DNA of 64,000 nucleotides from Candidatus Saccharicenans sp. (lineage in GTDB: Bacteria > Acidobacteriota > Aminicenantia > Aminicenantales > Saccharicenantaceae): contig JASEIU010000001.1 in NCBI GenBank assembly GCA_030017715.1, forward strand, positions 82,677-146,676, read 5' to 3'. Under the pieces are notes generated by a model, which was not told the DNA's origin, made no database searches, and worked only from the letters and a program-made list of their open reading frames with translations. The translations under genes were made by a program, and so were the position numbers. Positions 16,782 through 25,110 of this stretch are shown here, one piece after another; within the stretch, counting starts at the first letter, position 1; each line of letters starts with the position of its first letter.

Positions 16782-18284
16782 ATGGGTATCAAGCGCTGTC
16801 CTTATTGCCGGGCGTTGATTTCAGACCGGGATCAGTACTGCAAGAACTGCGGCACCCAGCTTCTTTTCCCCGAGGATGAAGAAATAGAGGAAGAAATCCC
16901 GGGCGACAGAATCATCGAGGACGACCGGCAGAGAGACGATTCTCATCAGCCAGCCGAAGAGCAGCTCGAAGAAGAGCTGGAAGAGGAACCTGAATCGGGG
17001 GAGGGGCTGGAAACAGAGTCGGAACCGGAAGAAGAGACAGAGCTTCTGTTGGCGAAAGATAAAGAAGAGACTGCTTTGCTGGAAGAAGAAGAGGTTGAAA
17101 GAATCACCGGCCCCGGTCGCGGGCGGTCGAAACCAAAGAATCTCCTGCCAGCCGAAAAAGAAAAATCGCTTTTTGGCGGGGACGAAGAGACTGAAACCGG
17201 CCTGAAAGAAAACCTTACTTCCCTCCGAACTGAAGACTACCTGGTGGAGAAAATCAAGAAAGAAATTCTGTCGGAGAGCGAGCCGGAAGAGCCGGCTGAG
17301 CCCGGACCGGGATTGGTTACCAGGATCGTGGAAGAGATCCAGCAGAAAGAGGCGCAGGCAGAAGCGGCTGAAACCTTGCCCGAAAGCCGGCCCGGGCTGG
17401 TCACCCGCCTGGTGGAGGAACTGGAGCTGAAAGAAAAAAGGGCCGCTGCTGAATCGTATGAGGTCGAAACCGGGGAAGAAGAATCATCTGTCTGGCCCAC
17501 TTTCGAAACAGCTGAGCTGGATAAAATCGGAGGCACGACCGAACTCGGCAAAAGAGAAGTGGAAGATTTCTTAAGGGTGCTGGAAGAAAAAGAAAAGGAA
17601 TACCTGAAAGAAAGGTTAAAAACTTCCGGTCCGGATACCAGAGAAACGGGTGAAGTTCCCTCCTGGGTAAAAGAAGTTAAAACAGCTTCCACCGAATTGC
17701 TGTCCGGTGGCGGGGATACCGGAGAAGTCAAAGTGCCTGAGAAAGCGGAGGCGGAAACGGACGACCTCTGGCTGGAGGAAGAAGAGACCCCGACGGAGCC
17801 CACCATAGGTTTTCCGGAAAAATTGACCCGGAGCGGACTCAAAGCAGTTGAAGCCGAAGAAGAAACCGGAGAAGTTGATATGGAGCTTGAAGAAAAGATA
17901 GAAGAGGAAGAAGAAATGGAGAGCGAGGGCGGGCAGATTTTTGGTGAAAAAGCAGAGCCAGCTGCGACTGACCGGGACATCTCCGGCCGCGATCTGAGTA
18001 GCGGGGTCGGCCAGGTGCTGCCGCCGTTAAGCTTTAAGAATTTTGTCAAGGCTAAGATTTTTGATCTTCTTTTCCTGGTGATGTTCTGGCTGGTTTCGGT
18101 CTGGATAGCGGCCCGGTCGATGGAGACCACCATCTTTAAGCTCTTCGGTCTGGCCGGCAGCGGGCTGCTGCTTTACCTCTTGATTCTGACCTTTTTCTAT
18201 TTTTTCCTTTTTTATTTTTTCATCGGGGAAACCCTGGGCGATCGTCTATTCCGGGAGAGTGATGAAGAAGAGGAAGGCCTCTAA
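16782..18284 (+). CDS. Acidic zinc-ribbon protein with C-terminal RDD-like membrane region
   Basis: 500 residues. The N-terminus is a zinc ribbon (CPYCRALISDRDQYCKNCG, residues 5-23). A long, very Glu-rich and probably disordered linker fills about 25-420. It contains a repeated unit: 'GPGLVTRIVEEIQQKE' and 'RPGLVTRLVEELELKE', with a weaker copy 'YLVEKIKKEI' before them, likely short amphipathic helices. The C-terminus has two membrane helices ('LLFLVMFWLVSVWIAA' and 'LLLYLLILTFFYFFLFYFF') followed by 'GETLGDRLF', resembling a shortened RDD domain. The topology suggests a membrane-anchored cytosolic acidic arm. Function is unknown. There is no clear ribosome site before the ATG. Confidence 0.75.
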   Translation: MGIKRCPYCRALISDRDQYCKNCGTQLLFPEDEEIEEEIPGDRIIEDDRQRDDSHQPAEEQLEEELEEEPESGEGLETESEPEEETELLLAKDKEETALLEEEEVERITGPGRGRSKPKNLLPAEKEKSLFGGDEETETGLKENLTSLRTEDYLVEKIKKEILSESEPEEPAEPGPGLVTRIVEEIQQKEAQAEAAETLPESRPGLVTRLVEELELKEKRAAAESYEVETGEEESSVWPTFETAELDKIGGTTELGKREVEDFLRVLEEKEKEYLKERLKTSGPDTRETGEVPSWVKEVKTASTELLSGGGDTGEVKVPEKAEAETDDLWLEEEETPTEPTIGFPEKLTRSGLKAVEAEEETGEVDMELEEKIEEEEEMESEGGQIFGEKAEPAATDRDISGRDLSSGVGQVLPPLSFKNFVKAKIFDLLFLVMFWLVSVWIAARSMETTIFKLFGLAGSGLLLYLLILTFFYFFLFYFFIGETLGDRLFRESDEEEEGL

Positions 18285-18515
18285 GCCGGAACCAGTAACC
18301 CCACGGGACGTTTAGCCGGCCAGAGGTTTATCTGCTTTTGAATCAGTATCGGGACGGAAGGGTGGGGTTGTAAATAATTGAAAACGGAGGGGAAAAATGA
18401 AGTCTAATTTTTATCCTGACAGCTGAGGTGCCGATGGCGTTCTGGGCCTGGCTGTTACTATGACTCAAGAGACTGGCCAATAATTATAATGTCAAGAACC
18501 AGGATTGGTGTAGCC

Positions 18516-19373
18516 ATGAAAAAAGTCATCAGCGCTTCCAGGCGAACCGACCTGGTGGCTTTTTACCCGGACTGGCTCTCGGCCTGCCTCAAGCTGGGCC
18601 GGGCCAGTTTTTTCCATTACGGAAAAAGGTCTGAGGTCAGAGTTGACCTCAAGCCAGAGAGGGTGCACACCCTGGTCCTCTGGTCCAAGAACTTTCAGCC
18701 GCTGCTGGATAATCGGCACGGGCTCCGGGAGGCGATTGCCGACTATGCCCAGGTCTATTTTCACTTCACCATAACCGGTCTGGGCGGCACGTTTATCGAA
18801 AGGCTGGCTCCGGCTCCGGCCGCGGCCCTTGGACAGTTGCCGACCTTGCTGGAAATAGCCGGTCGGCCGGAAAGGATTTCCGTCCGGTTCGACCCCATTG
18901 TCTTCTGGCGCGAAGGCGGAGAACTCAGGACCAACCTGGAGTTCTTGTCCCCGCTGGCCCGGGAAATAAGCCGCCTGAGCATAACCACCGTCCGGTTCAG
19001 CTTTGCCCAGTGGTACAGGAAAGCGGTGGCCAGAGCCAGGAAAACAGGGTTTGATTTTTATGAACCTGGCCGGGAAGAAAAGGAGATGGCAGTTAAAAGA
19101 CTGGCCGAGATGGCCTCGGAACATGGCCTTCAACTCTGGTGCTGTAGCCAGGCGGAAATAGCCCGGCTTCCGGGGGTAAAAGCTTCGGCCTGCATTGACG
19201 GGGCGCTTCTGGCCAGGTTGCATCCAGAAGGGGAACCGGCTTCGGTCGTAAAAGACCCGACTCAGAGGAAGGATTGTTTATGCACCGAAGCGGTTGATAT
19301 CGGCAGCTATGCCCAGAGCTGTCCGGCCGCCTGCCTTTACTGCTATGCCAATCCCCGTCTGAAGACCGATTAG
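18516..19373 (+). CDS. DUF1848 family protein (radical-SAM-like cysteine motif)
   Basis: 285 residues from the ATG at 18516; an in-frame ATG at 18489 would add nine residues lacking family character. The N-terminus 'VISASRRTDLVAFYPDWL' and the C-terminal cysteine array 'CLCTEAVDIGSYAQSC' followed by 'CLYCYANP' are the hallmarks of DUF1848. The CxxCYA ending recalls Fe-S cluster binding seen in DNA-repair photoproduct lyases, but no function is established for this family. It is cytoplasmic, with no signal or membrane segments. The ribosome site is weak. The gene stands alone and converges on the metallophosphoesterase gene. Confidence 0.88.
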   Translation: MKKVISASRRTDLVAFYPDWLSACLKLGRASFFHYGKRSEVRVDLKPERVHTLVLWSKNFQPLLDNRHGLREAIADYAQVYFHFTITGLGGTFIERLAPAPAAALGQLPTLLEIAGRPERISVRFDPIVFWREGGELRTNLEFLSPLAREISRLSITTVRFSFAQWYRKAVARARKTGFDFYEPGREEKEMAVKRLAEMASEHGLQLWCCSQAEIARLPGVKASACIDGALLARLHPEGEPASVVKDPTQRKDCLCTEAVDIGSYAQSCPAACLYCYANPRLKTD

Positions 19374-19501
19374 CCGGTCAATGGCGGGCGGACGACAACG
19401 ATCACTCCGGAACTGCAGGCAGTGAACCGATCGGTACCGGCCGGGCGATAATCATAAGCGGGATGATTTTATTAACGGCCGGGAATTTATCCGGAAATGA
19501 A

Positions 19502-19531
19502 TTAATATATGAAAATTCATTCATATATTAA
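19502..19531. repeat. Perfect AT-rich palindrome between convergent genes
   Basis: TTAATATATGAA (19502-19513) and its exact reverse complement (19520-19531) flank a 6-nt AATTCA spacer. The site lies in the gap between DUF1848 and the metallophosphoesterase gene. It could be a protein-binding site or a bidirectional hairpin; it lacks the GC-rich stem and U-run of an intrinsic terminator. Confidence 0.7.
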
Positions 19532-19630
19532 CGCCTTTAATGGCGATTGCGGTTGATTTCCGTCGGTCAGATAAAATCGCTTTTAATGAAGTCCCGACCC
19601 GACTGGCCCTTTATCTCCGTCCGGCAGGAA

Positions 19631-20371
19631 TCAGATTCCCAGGCCCAGTCTTTCGGCCAGAGCCGAGGGCAGATTGGCGGCCAGGATCTTTTTCTGGCTT
19701 TCCTTCAGGTCATATTCGACCCGGTAGAATTTTATCCGCCGCTGTTCGGCATCATATATGGCGTAGGCCGCTTTCGGATTGCGGTCGCGGGGCTGGCCGA
19801 CCGAGCCCGGGTTGACCAGGTAACGGGCTCCTTTTTCCAGCTTGATTTCAAACGGGTTCTCCTGGATGAAGATCCCTTCCACCGTCTGGTCTTTTTCTAT
19901 GTAGACGAAAGGAAAATGAGTGTGGCCGAAAAGACAGAGCTGGGTATCGAAATAGCCGAAGGCTTCGACCGCGTCGAATTCTCCGAAGATGTAATAATCT
20001 TCGTCGAAGGGCGAACCGTGGCAGATGGTGAGGTTCTTGTGAACGACCAGCGGGCCTTTAGCCAGGCCGGTCAGCAGGTGGATATATTTCTTGGTCAGGG
20101 TTTTTCTGGTCCACTGGATGGCCGCCGCGGCTATGGGGTTGAAGGTCTGGATGGAATCCAGGCCGCAAACCGCTTTGTCGTGGTTTCCCCGGATCATGAC
20201 CGGGTGCTTCAGCGACAGAACCGTCTGGATAACTTCGTTGGGCGAGGCTCCGTAGCCGACCAGGTCGCCGAGGAAAATATAATGGTCAATCTTTTTCTTG
20301 CTGGCGTGTGCCAGCACCGCTTCCAGAGCTTCTAAATTGCCGTGAATGTCTGAAAAAATCAGGTAGCGCAT
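19631..20371 (-). CDS. Metallophosphoesterase (YfcE/MJ0936-like)
   Basis: 246 residues of calcineurin-like phosphoesterase. The N-terminus holds the dimetal motifs in order: 'IFSDIHGNLEAL' (DxH), 'FLGDLVGYG' (GD), 'RGNHDKA' (GNHD), then 'TICHGSP' (H) and 'CLFGHTHFPF' (GHTH). The final motif set 'YLVNPGSVGQPRDRNP' is typical of the YfcE-like phosphodiesterase branch. The substrate is probably a phosphodiester but cannot be specified. Its ATG shares the A of the lipA stop codon (TGATG), so translation is coupled to lipA within an rpsU-lipA-phosphoesterase unit. Confidence 0.9.
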   Translation of the reverse strand: MRYLIFSDIHGNLEALEAVLAHASKKKIDHYIFLGDLVGYGASPNEVIQTVLSLKHPVMIRGNHDKAVCGLDSIQTFNPIAAAAIQWTRKTLTKKYIHLLTGLAKGPLVVHKNLTICHGSPFDEDYYIFGEFDAVEAFGYFDTQLCLFGHTHFPFVYIEKDQTVEGIFIQENPFEIKLEKGARYLVNPGSVGQPRDRNPKAAYAIYDAEQRRIKFYRVEYDLKESQKKILAANLPSALAERLGLGI

Positions 20372-21237
20372 CAGCCTTGACTCCTGCCGGATTGATAAAG
20401 ACTTTCAGCCAGGTAAGAACTCCGAACCAGGGGCCCGGCCACCACCCGGCGGAATCCGATTTCCAGCGCCAAATGCCTCCAGCCGGCAAATTCCTCCGGG
20501 CTATAATAACGGTCCACCGGCACCTGGTCGGGTCCCGGCTGGAGATACTGGCCGAGAGTCAGCAATTCACAGCCCGCTTCTCTTAGATCATGAAGGGCCC
20601 GCTTCAAATCATCGGCTGTTTCGCCCAGCCCGACCATCAGGCCGGATTTGGTTGTGGCCCCGAATTCCGAGGCTCTTTTCAGCAGCCGCAGAGACCGGAA
20701 ATAATTATCACGCTGACGGTTGAGGCGTGGATAGAGCTCCAGGGTCGTTTCCAGGTTGTGGTTCAAAATGTCCGGTCCGGCGTCCAGCACCCGGAGCAAC
20801 GCCGATTCGTCTCCGCGGAAATCCGGGATGAGAACCTCCACCCCGGTTTCCGGGCAGTTTTCTTTGATCAGCCTGATAGTTCGCACAAAATGTGTCGCCC
20901 CTCCATCCGGCAGGTCGTCTCTGGTAACCGAAGTTATGACCGCATAACGCAGGCCCATTTCCCTTATGGCTTCCAGGACGGCTTCGGGCTCTCGCTCATC
21001 AGGAGGCATCGGCCGGCCCTTGGTCACCGCGCAGAAGCCGCAGTTCCTGGTGCAGACGTTTCCCAGGATGAGGAAGGTGGCCGTCCGCTGGCCCCAGCAC
21101 TCGCCGATATTCGGGCAGCGGGCGCTCTGGCAAATGGTGTTCAGGCCGCGGCGCCTGAGAAGCTCGGAAACCTGGAAATAAGTTCCGCCGGAAGGCAGTC
21201 TGACCTTCAGCCAGTCTGGCTTTTTTAGATGGTTCAA
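20371..21237 (-). CDS. lipA: Lipoyl synthase (LipA)
   Basis: 288 residues. Radical-SAM enzyme that inserts two sulfurs into protein-bound octanoyl groups to make lipoate for 2-oxoacid dehydrogenases and the glycine cleavage system. The auxiliary cluster cysteines C36, C41 and C47 (CQSARCPNIGEC) and the radical-SAM cluster C62-x3-C66-x2-C69 (CTRNCGFC) are all present, as is the C-terminal RSSY motif that supplies a serine ligand. The apparent start is TTG at 21237 with a weak GGGG upstream. It lies 57 nt after rpsU and overlaps the phosphoesterase gene by one base. No lipB or lplA is in the window. Confidence 0.96.
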   Translation of the reverse strand: MNHLKKPDWLKVRLPSGGTYFQVSELLRRRGLNTICQSARCPNIGECWGQRTATFLILGNVCTRNCGFCAVTKGRPMPPDEREPEAVLEAIREMGLRYAVITSVTRDDLPDGGATHFVRTIRLIKENCPETGVEVLIPDFRGDESALLRVLDAGPDILNHNLETTLELYPRLNRQRDNYFRSLRLLKRASEFGATTKSGLMVGLGETADDLKRALHDLREAGCELLTLGQYLQPGPDQVPVDRYYSPEEFAGWRHLALEIGFRRVVAGPLVRSSYLAESLYQSGRSQG

Positions 21238-21294
21238 CCCCGTTACTCTTTTCCGAAATTCGGACTGATTAAGGAAGACTTCCCTGAAAGGAGC

Positions 21295-21501
21295 TTAATA
21301 TTCGAAGTCGCGTTCTCTTCTCAGTCTGCGGCGCATTCTTTTCCGGGCCTGAGCCTCTTTCAGCCGTCGCTTCTCTCCGGGCTTGAGATAAACGGAATGC
21401 TTCTTGATCTCCTTGATGATCGCTTCCTGCTGAACTTTTCTTTTGAACCGCCTGAGTGCCGATTCCAGACTTTCTCCGTCTTCAACAACCACAAAAGCCA
21501 C
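21295..21501 (-). CDS. rpsU: Small ribosomal subunit protein bS21
   Basis: 68 residues, the usual length. The N-terminus 'VVVEDGESLESALRRFKRKV' and the Arg/Lys-rich C-terminus (EAQARKRMRRRLRRERDFEY) are diagnostic. bS21 binds near the 16S rRNA 3' end and helps initiation. The start is a GTG at 21501 with AGGAGG nine bases upstream. It is the first gene of the rpsU-lipA-phosphoesterase unit and has a clear sigma-70 promoter. Confidence 0.96.
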   Translation of the reverse strand: MAFVVVEDGESLESALRRFKRKVQQEAIIKEIKKHSVYLKPGEKRRLKEAQARKRMRRRLRRERDFEY

Positions 21502-21538
21502 TAAATTTCACCTCCTAACTTCTGGAAAGTCATTCATT

Positions 21539-21567
21539 TTTATACTTGATTGGCTCGATTTTGTCAA
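21539..21567 (-). promoter_or_regulatory. Consensus-like sigma-70 promoter of rpsU
   Basis: On the minus strand a perfect TTGACA (21567-21562), a 17-nt spacer and TATAAA (21544-21539) lie 37 nt before the rpsU start codon. Confidence 0.75.
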
Positions 21568-21679
21568 GAAAGCGTCATTTTTGCGGAGCCCTGTCCTGGA
21601 TATCAGAAAAAGGCTCTGTCGCAACTCGCCCTGCTTGCCGCCGCTATCTATAAAGAAGGAAACATGGCTGAGTTTTTAT

Positions 21680-22402
21680 TCACCGAAGACGGCCTCCGGC
21701 CTGCCTGATCAAAGCCCTGGCCCCTATGGTCATCGGGTCGATAAGGGGGACGGACAGCCGGTCTGGCTTTAGGGCCAGGGGAATTTCAGTGCAGCCGGCG
21801 ATTATGGCCCGGGCTCCGTCTTCTATCAGCTCGTTGGCTGCCTCACTCAGCAGCCGGGCCGCCCGGCCGCCGCTAAAACCGGCCTTGATGCCGCTTTTTC
21901 CGTAGATTGCTTCCATGATTTTCCGCTGGCAGTCCGGCGAGGGCTCAAGGATTTTAATCTTATGGCGCCGGAAAGTTTTCTGAAACAGGCCGCCGGCCAC
22001 GGTGCCCTCGGTGGCCAGAAGGCCAACGGCCTTTATACCCGGCAGATTTGACTCAGTCCAGCGGGCGGTTTCAGCCACCAGGTCCAGCAATTTCAGACGA
22101 GTCCTTTTTTTAAGTTCTGGCAAAAAATAATGAGCCGTCAGGCAGGGAACGGCCGCCAGTTCGGCGCCCGCTCTCTCCAGGATTTTTAGGCCCTCCAGCA
22201 TTCGGGGCCGGGGGTCTTCTCCGCCGTAAAGTATGGCTCCCGTCCTGTCGGGAATCTGCGGCCAGTTGCAGACGATTATTCTCAGATGCTCCTGGTCGCG
22301 GGCGGCGGCGGTATTCTTGATGACCAGCTCGAAAAATCGGGCCGTGGCCTCGGGCCCCATTCCTCCGAGTATGCCGGCAATGCGGACAGCCTTCTTACTC
22401 AT
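21680..22402 (-). CDS. Aspartate/glutamate racemase family protein
   Basis: 240 residues of the cofactor-independent two-cysteine racemase fold. The N-terminal 'AGILGGMGPEATARFF' is the family opening, and the two catalytic cysteines lie in 'VPCLTAHYFLPEL' and 'IAGCTEIPLAL'. The first is CLTAH instead of the usual CNTAH, a small variation near the active site. Enzymes of this group interconvert L- and D-Asp or Glu, usually for cell-wall or D-amino-acid metabolism. Its start overlaps the end of the upstream peptidase gene by 8 nt, so the two are translationally coupled. Confidence 0.88.
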   Translation of the reverse strand: MSKKAVRIAGILGGMGPEATARFFELVIKNTAAARDQEHLRIIVCNWPQIPDRTGAILYGGEDPRPRMLEGLKILERAGAELAAVPCLTAHYFLPELKKRTRLKLLDLVAETARWTESNLPGIKAVGLLATEGTVAGGLFQKTFRRHKIKILEPSPDCQRKIMEAIYGKSGIKAGFSGGRAARLLSEAANELIEDGARAIIAGCTEIPLALKPDRLSVPLIDPMTIGARALIRQAGGRLR

Positions 22403-23540
22403 ATTTTATTTTCTCCAGCCAGGATTTCAGTTTGTCCAGCGGCAGGGCCTCGGCCCGGTGCCCGTCTTTTCCGGTCATGGTCCGGGCCCTGAAGAGAGAA
22501 TTCAGGATGGCCTCTTCCGAAGCTTCGGCGGCCGCCTGGAACAGGGCCGACATGGCTTCGTTTCTAACCACTTCTATCTTCTGGGTCAGAGCGCGCTCTC
22601 CGTGGGCCAACCGGACCTGGGGAGCGGTGGAGAAGGCGATGGCATAGTCGCCGCTGCCGTTGGAATAATAGCCGCCCGTCCTGGGAATGCCGAGCAGGGC
22701 TCTTTTAGCCAGCCTTTTCAGGTTCCGGCTATCGAGGGGAGCGTCGGTGGCCACCACAATAAGGCAGGAACCGTCTGCCGGAGAAGCGGTCGGCCGGCGG
22801 GCGGCGCCGGTTTCCTTCTTCAGCAATTCTTCAATCTGAAGACCCTTGACCTGGAGAACTCCGCCGAAGTTGGTCTGGACCAGAATGCCTACTGTCCAGC
22901 CCCCTCGGGCCGGTGGCAATTTTCTGGAGGCAGTTCCGATGCCGCCCTTAAAGCTGAAGCAGGTGGTCCCGGTTCCGGCTCCGACCGCTCCTTCTTCCAC
23001 CGGGCCTTCGGCAGCCGTCCTGATGGCTTCCAGGACATGCTCTTTGCTGACAGCCCTGGCCCGAATGTCGTTCAGCCAGCCGTCGTTGGTTTCGCCAACC
23101 ACCGGGTTGACCGATTCTACCCGCTCGTTTCCCGGCAGGGATAGAATGTAATCAACAAGGGCTCCGGCGGCCTCCGGCACGCTCAGGGTGTTGGTCAGGA
23201 TAATTGGCGTTTCCAGGTAGCCCAGCTCTTCCACCTGGGTATAACCGGTGAGCTTGCCATAGCCGTTGGCGACATAAATGCCGGCCGGAACTTTTTCCTG
23301 GAACACATTTCCCGGGTGGGGAATTATGGCCGTGACGCCGGTGCGGATGCTGTCTCCCTGAATGAGCGTTTTGTGTCCCACCCGGACTCCGGGGACGTCG
23401 GTGATGGCGTTCAGCGGGCCCGGTTCCAGCACTCCGATTTTCAGCCCGAATTGGCGGACCCGGGGAGGAGGTTGCTCCGGATAAAGGCTGGAAAAAAGCA
23501 GTATCTGAGATAGAAGGAAAGAGAGGGCAAGCATTTTCAT
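22395..23540 (-). CDS. Exported P1 family (DmpA-type) aminopeptidase
   Basis: 381 residues. A signal peptide (1-21, ALSFLLSQILLFSSL) indicates export. The family signature 'LNAITDVPGVRVGH' followed by 'IRTGVTAIIPHPGN' is clear. These enzymes mature by self-cleavage before a catalytic residue; here that should be Ser258 in 'ADGSCLIVVATDAPLDSR', giving alpha and beta chains. DmpA-like enzymes show L-aminopeptidase and D-esterase/amidase activity, and BapA-like ones cut beta-peptides. The 8-nt overlap with an Asp/Glu racemase gene downstream suggests a shared role with D- or iso-peptides, for instance from peptidoglycan or aged proteins. Confidence 0.92.
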   Translation of the reverse strand: MKMLALSFLLSQILLFSSLYPEQPPPRVRQFGLKIGVLEPGPLNAITDVPGVRVGHKTLIQGDSIRTGVTAIIPHPGNVFQEKVPAGIYVANGYGKLTGYTQVEELGYLETPIILTNTLSVPEAAGALVDYILSLPGNERVESVNPVVGETNDGWLNDIRARAVSKEHVLEAIRTAAEGPVEEGAVGAGTGTTCFSFKGGIGTASRKLPPARGGWTVGILVQTNFGGVLQVKGLQIEELLKKETGAARRPTASPADGSCLIVVATDAPLDSRNLKRLAKRALLGIPRTGGYYSNGSGDYAIAFSTAPQVRLAHGERALTQKIEVVRNEAMSALFQAAAEASEEAILNSLFRARTMTGKDGHRAEALPLDKLKSWLEKIKYE

Positions 23541-23932
23541 GGCCGGCTCCTGTTATCGTCGCTCGCTTATTTTCTTCTTTATTTTATAGATTTTTGAGCC
23601 GCATTTTAAGCAGTTTCCCGCCGCCCGGAAACCCAGGCGCCGGTCGGGTTTTTCTCGTCTGCGATTTATGATGTTTTCTTGAGCAGCCGGCGGCTTCAGG
23701 CCGGCAATCTCGCCCGGGTTGAGTCGAAAGCCCGGATGATATCCTGAGGCCGTCGGTCTCAATCTGGAACGGGTTTATTCCGGTTCCGACGTTCAGGTCA
23801 GGGATATCCTTGAGACCCGGGTCAGGTCATTTATTCGGTCCGGTTGAATTTTGTCAGATCGGGGGCCGGCAGTTAATCTCCCGGGGCGGGGAATAAATTG
23901 CACGCGGATTTCAGGACAGCCAGATTGCCGGC
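23541..23932. other. Intergenic gap without a recognisable gene
   Basis: About 390 nt between divergent genes. Frames here lack ribosome sites and family character; nothing is supported except the pgeF promoter at the right end. Confidence 0.5.
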
Positions 23933-23961
23933 TTGATTAATGCCTTCAAGTTGATTATAAA
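23933..23961 (+). promoter_or_regulatory. Sigma-70 promoter of pgeF, probably giving a leaderless mRNA
   Basis: TTGATT (23933-23938), a 17-nt spacer and TATAAA (23956-23961) are followed after only 8 nt by the ATG. There is no ribosome site, so transcription should start at or next to the start codon. Confidence 0.55.
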
Positions 23962-23969
23962 AATCTGAA

Positions 23970-24668
23970 ATGCGTGCCGCGAAAAAATTTCTGACGGTTG
24001 AGGGATTGAATCGCCTGCCCCGGCTGGTTCACGGTTTCGGGCTGGCCGGGTTCGGTCTGGAGGATTTGAGCCGGGAACCGGAACTGTCTTCTTTCCGGCC
24101 GGTGGTGATGAAACAACTCCACTCGGCCCGGGTATTCTTTCTTGATAAGTTTCCCGAACAGCAACTGGCCGGAGACGGTCTGGTAACGGCCTCAGCCAGG
24201 TTATTGCTGGTGATAAAGACGGCCGATTGCCTGCCCGTCTTCCTGGTTGACCCGGAAAACCGGGCGGTGGCTGCGGTTCACTGCGGCTGGCGGAGCACCC
24301 ATCAGAAAATTCTGGTCTCGGCTTTCTACCTGATGCGCGAGAACTTCGGCAGCCGGCCCGGGAGCCTGCTGGCGGCGCTCGGACCCTGCATTGAGCAGAA
24401 ATGCTATGAAGTCGGGCCCGAAGTCCTGGAGAGTTTCTCTGCTGCCGGTTTCGATACCGGACGGATTTTTATCCCTTCCGATAGCCGGGATAAATTCTGC
24501 CTCGACCTGAGGGCAGCCAACCGGCTCCTCCTGGCTGACGACATCGGCCTGCGGCCCGAGAATATTCTTGAGATGGAAGCCTGCACCTTCTGTTCTGGCG
24601 ACCTGTATTCCTACCGCCGGGACCGACAGACTGGAAGGCGGCTAATAAACTTCATAGGGCTGGAATAA
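23970..24668 (+). CDS. pgeF: Peptidoglycan editing factor PgeF (YfiH, laccase-domain fold)
   Basis: 232 residues. The metal site is built by 'VVMKQLHSARVF' (His), 'IKTADCLPVFLVD' (Cys) and 'AAVHCGWRSTHQKI' (His), all conserved, and 'LGPCIEQKCYEVGPEV' follows as in other family members. In E. coli this protein hydrolyses misincorporated L-Ser in UDP-MurNAc-peptides, keeping muropeptides correct; homologues also act on nucleosides. It is cytoplasmic. It lies between the DmpA/racemase pair and purC and has its own promoter with almost no leader. Confidence 0.94.
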   Translation: MRAAKKFLTVEGLNRLPRLVHGFGLAGFGLEDLSREPELSSFRPVVMKQLHSARVFFLDKFPEQQLAGDGLVTASARLLLVIKTADCLPVFLVDPENRAVAAVHCGWRSTHQKILVSAFYLMRENFGSRPGSLLAALGPCIEQKCYEVGPEVLESFSAAGFDTGRIFIPSDSRDKFCLDLRAANRLLLADDIGLRPENILEMEACTFCSGDLYSYRRDRQTGRRLINFIGLE

Positions 24669-24728
24669 CCGCACCCGCTCCGTTCCAGAGTCTCCCCCGG
24701 GAAACAGACCGCATGCTCGGCCTGCCGG

Positions 24729-24969
24729 GGCGCACCGCGACAGGCCCCTTTCATGACAGGAACCCTTAAAGAAAAAAAGAAGCCATGACGCCCGGAAGCT
24801 TACGCGCCGCACCAGTCCTTTCCTTCCAACCGATCGGGGCCAATAATGGAATGGAGAAAAAAGGATTTATGGAGGGTGGCCGGGCGTGTCTCCGCACCGC
24901 CCGCAGCAGAAGGGGTTGCCCACGGGGGGATGGGTGGAGCGAGGACGGGAGGAGGCGCGCCGTGACAGG
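24729..24969 (+). repeat. Partial, possibly composite copy 1 of the GC-rich inverted-repeat element
   Basis: The best-conserved part is 24871-24969. Its 43-nt segment 24927-24969 is identical to 49081-49123 and differs at one base from the complement of 47171-47213. A second fragment, 24729-24754, matches the same motif end at about 20 of 26 positions. Terminal inverted repeats are not clear here, so this copy seems degraded or rearranged. It lies in the 440-nt gap between pgeF and purC, which contains no supported gene. Confidence 0.8.
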
Positions 24970-25110
24970 CCTCTCTAAATACGCCCGACCGGCGCCTTTA
25001 AGAGAAAGGGCTGCCTTCATCAGCCAGGGCTTGATTGATTTATAGCCATTTTTTAGTTAAGATAAAAAAAATCGTTTTTTGCTTTTACAAAGTTTAGCCA
25101 GGAGAATCGA

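Noticed and set aside
23553..23762. 69-residue frame with one CxxC upstream of the DmpA-type peptidase
   Set aside because: It has no ribosome site or recognisable fold, and the single CLKCG motif is not enough.
24766..25045. Overlapping frames on both strands across the repeat near pgeF
   Set aside because: They lie in the GC-rich repeat element, have no family character, and similar Arg/Ser/Pro-rich frames appear in every copy of the repeat simply because its sequence is open.
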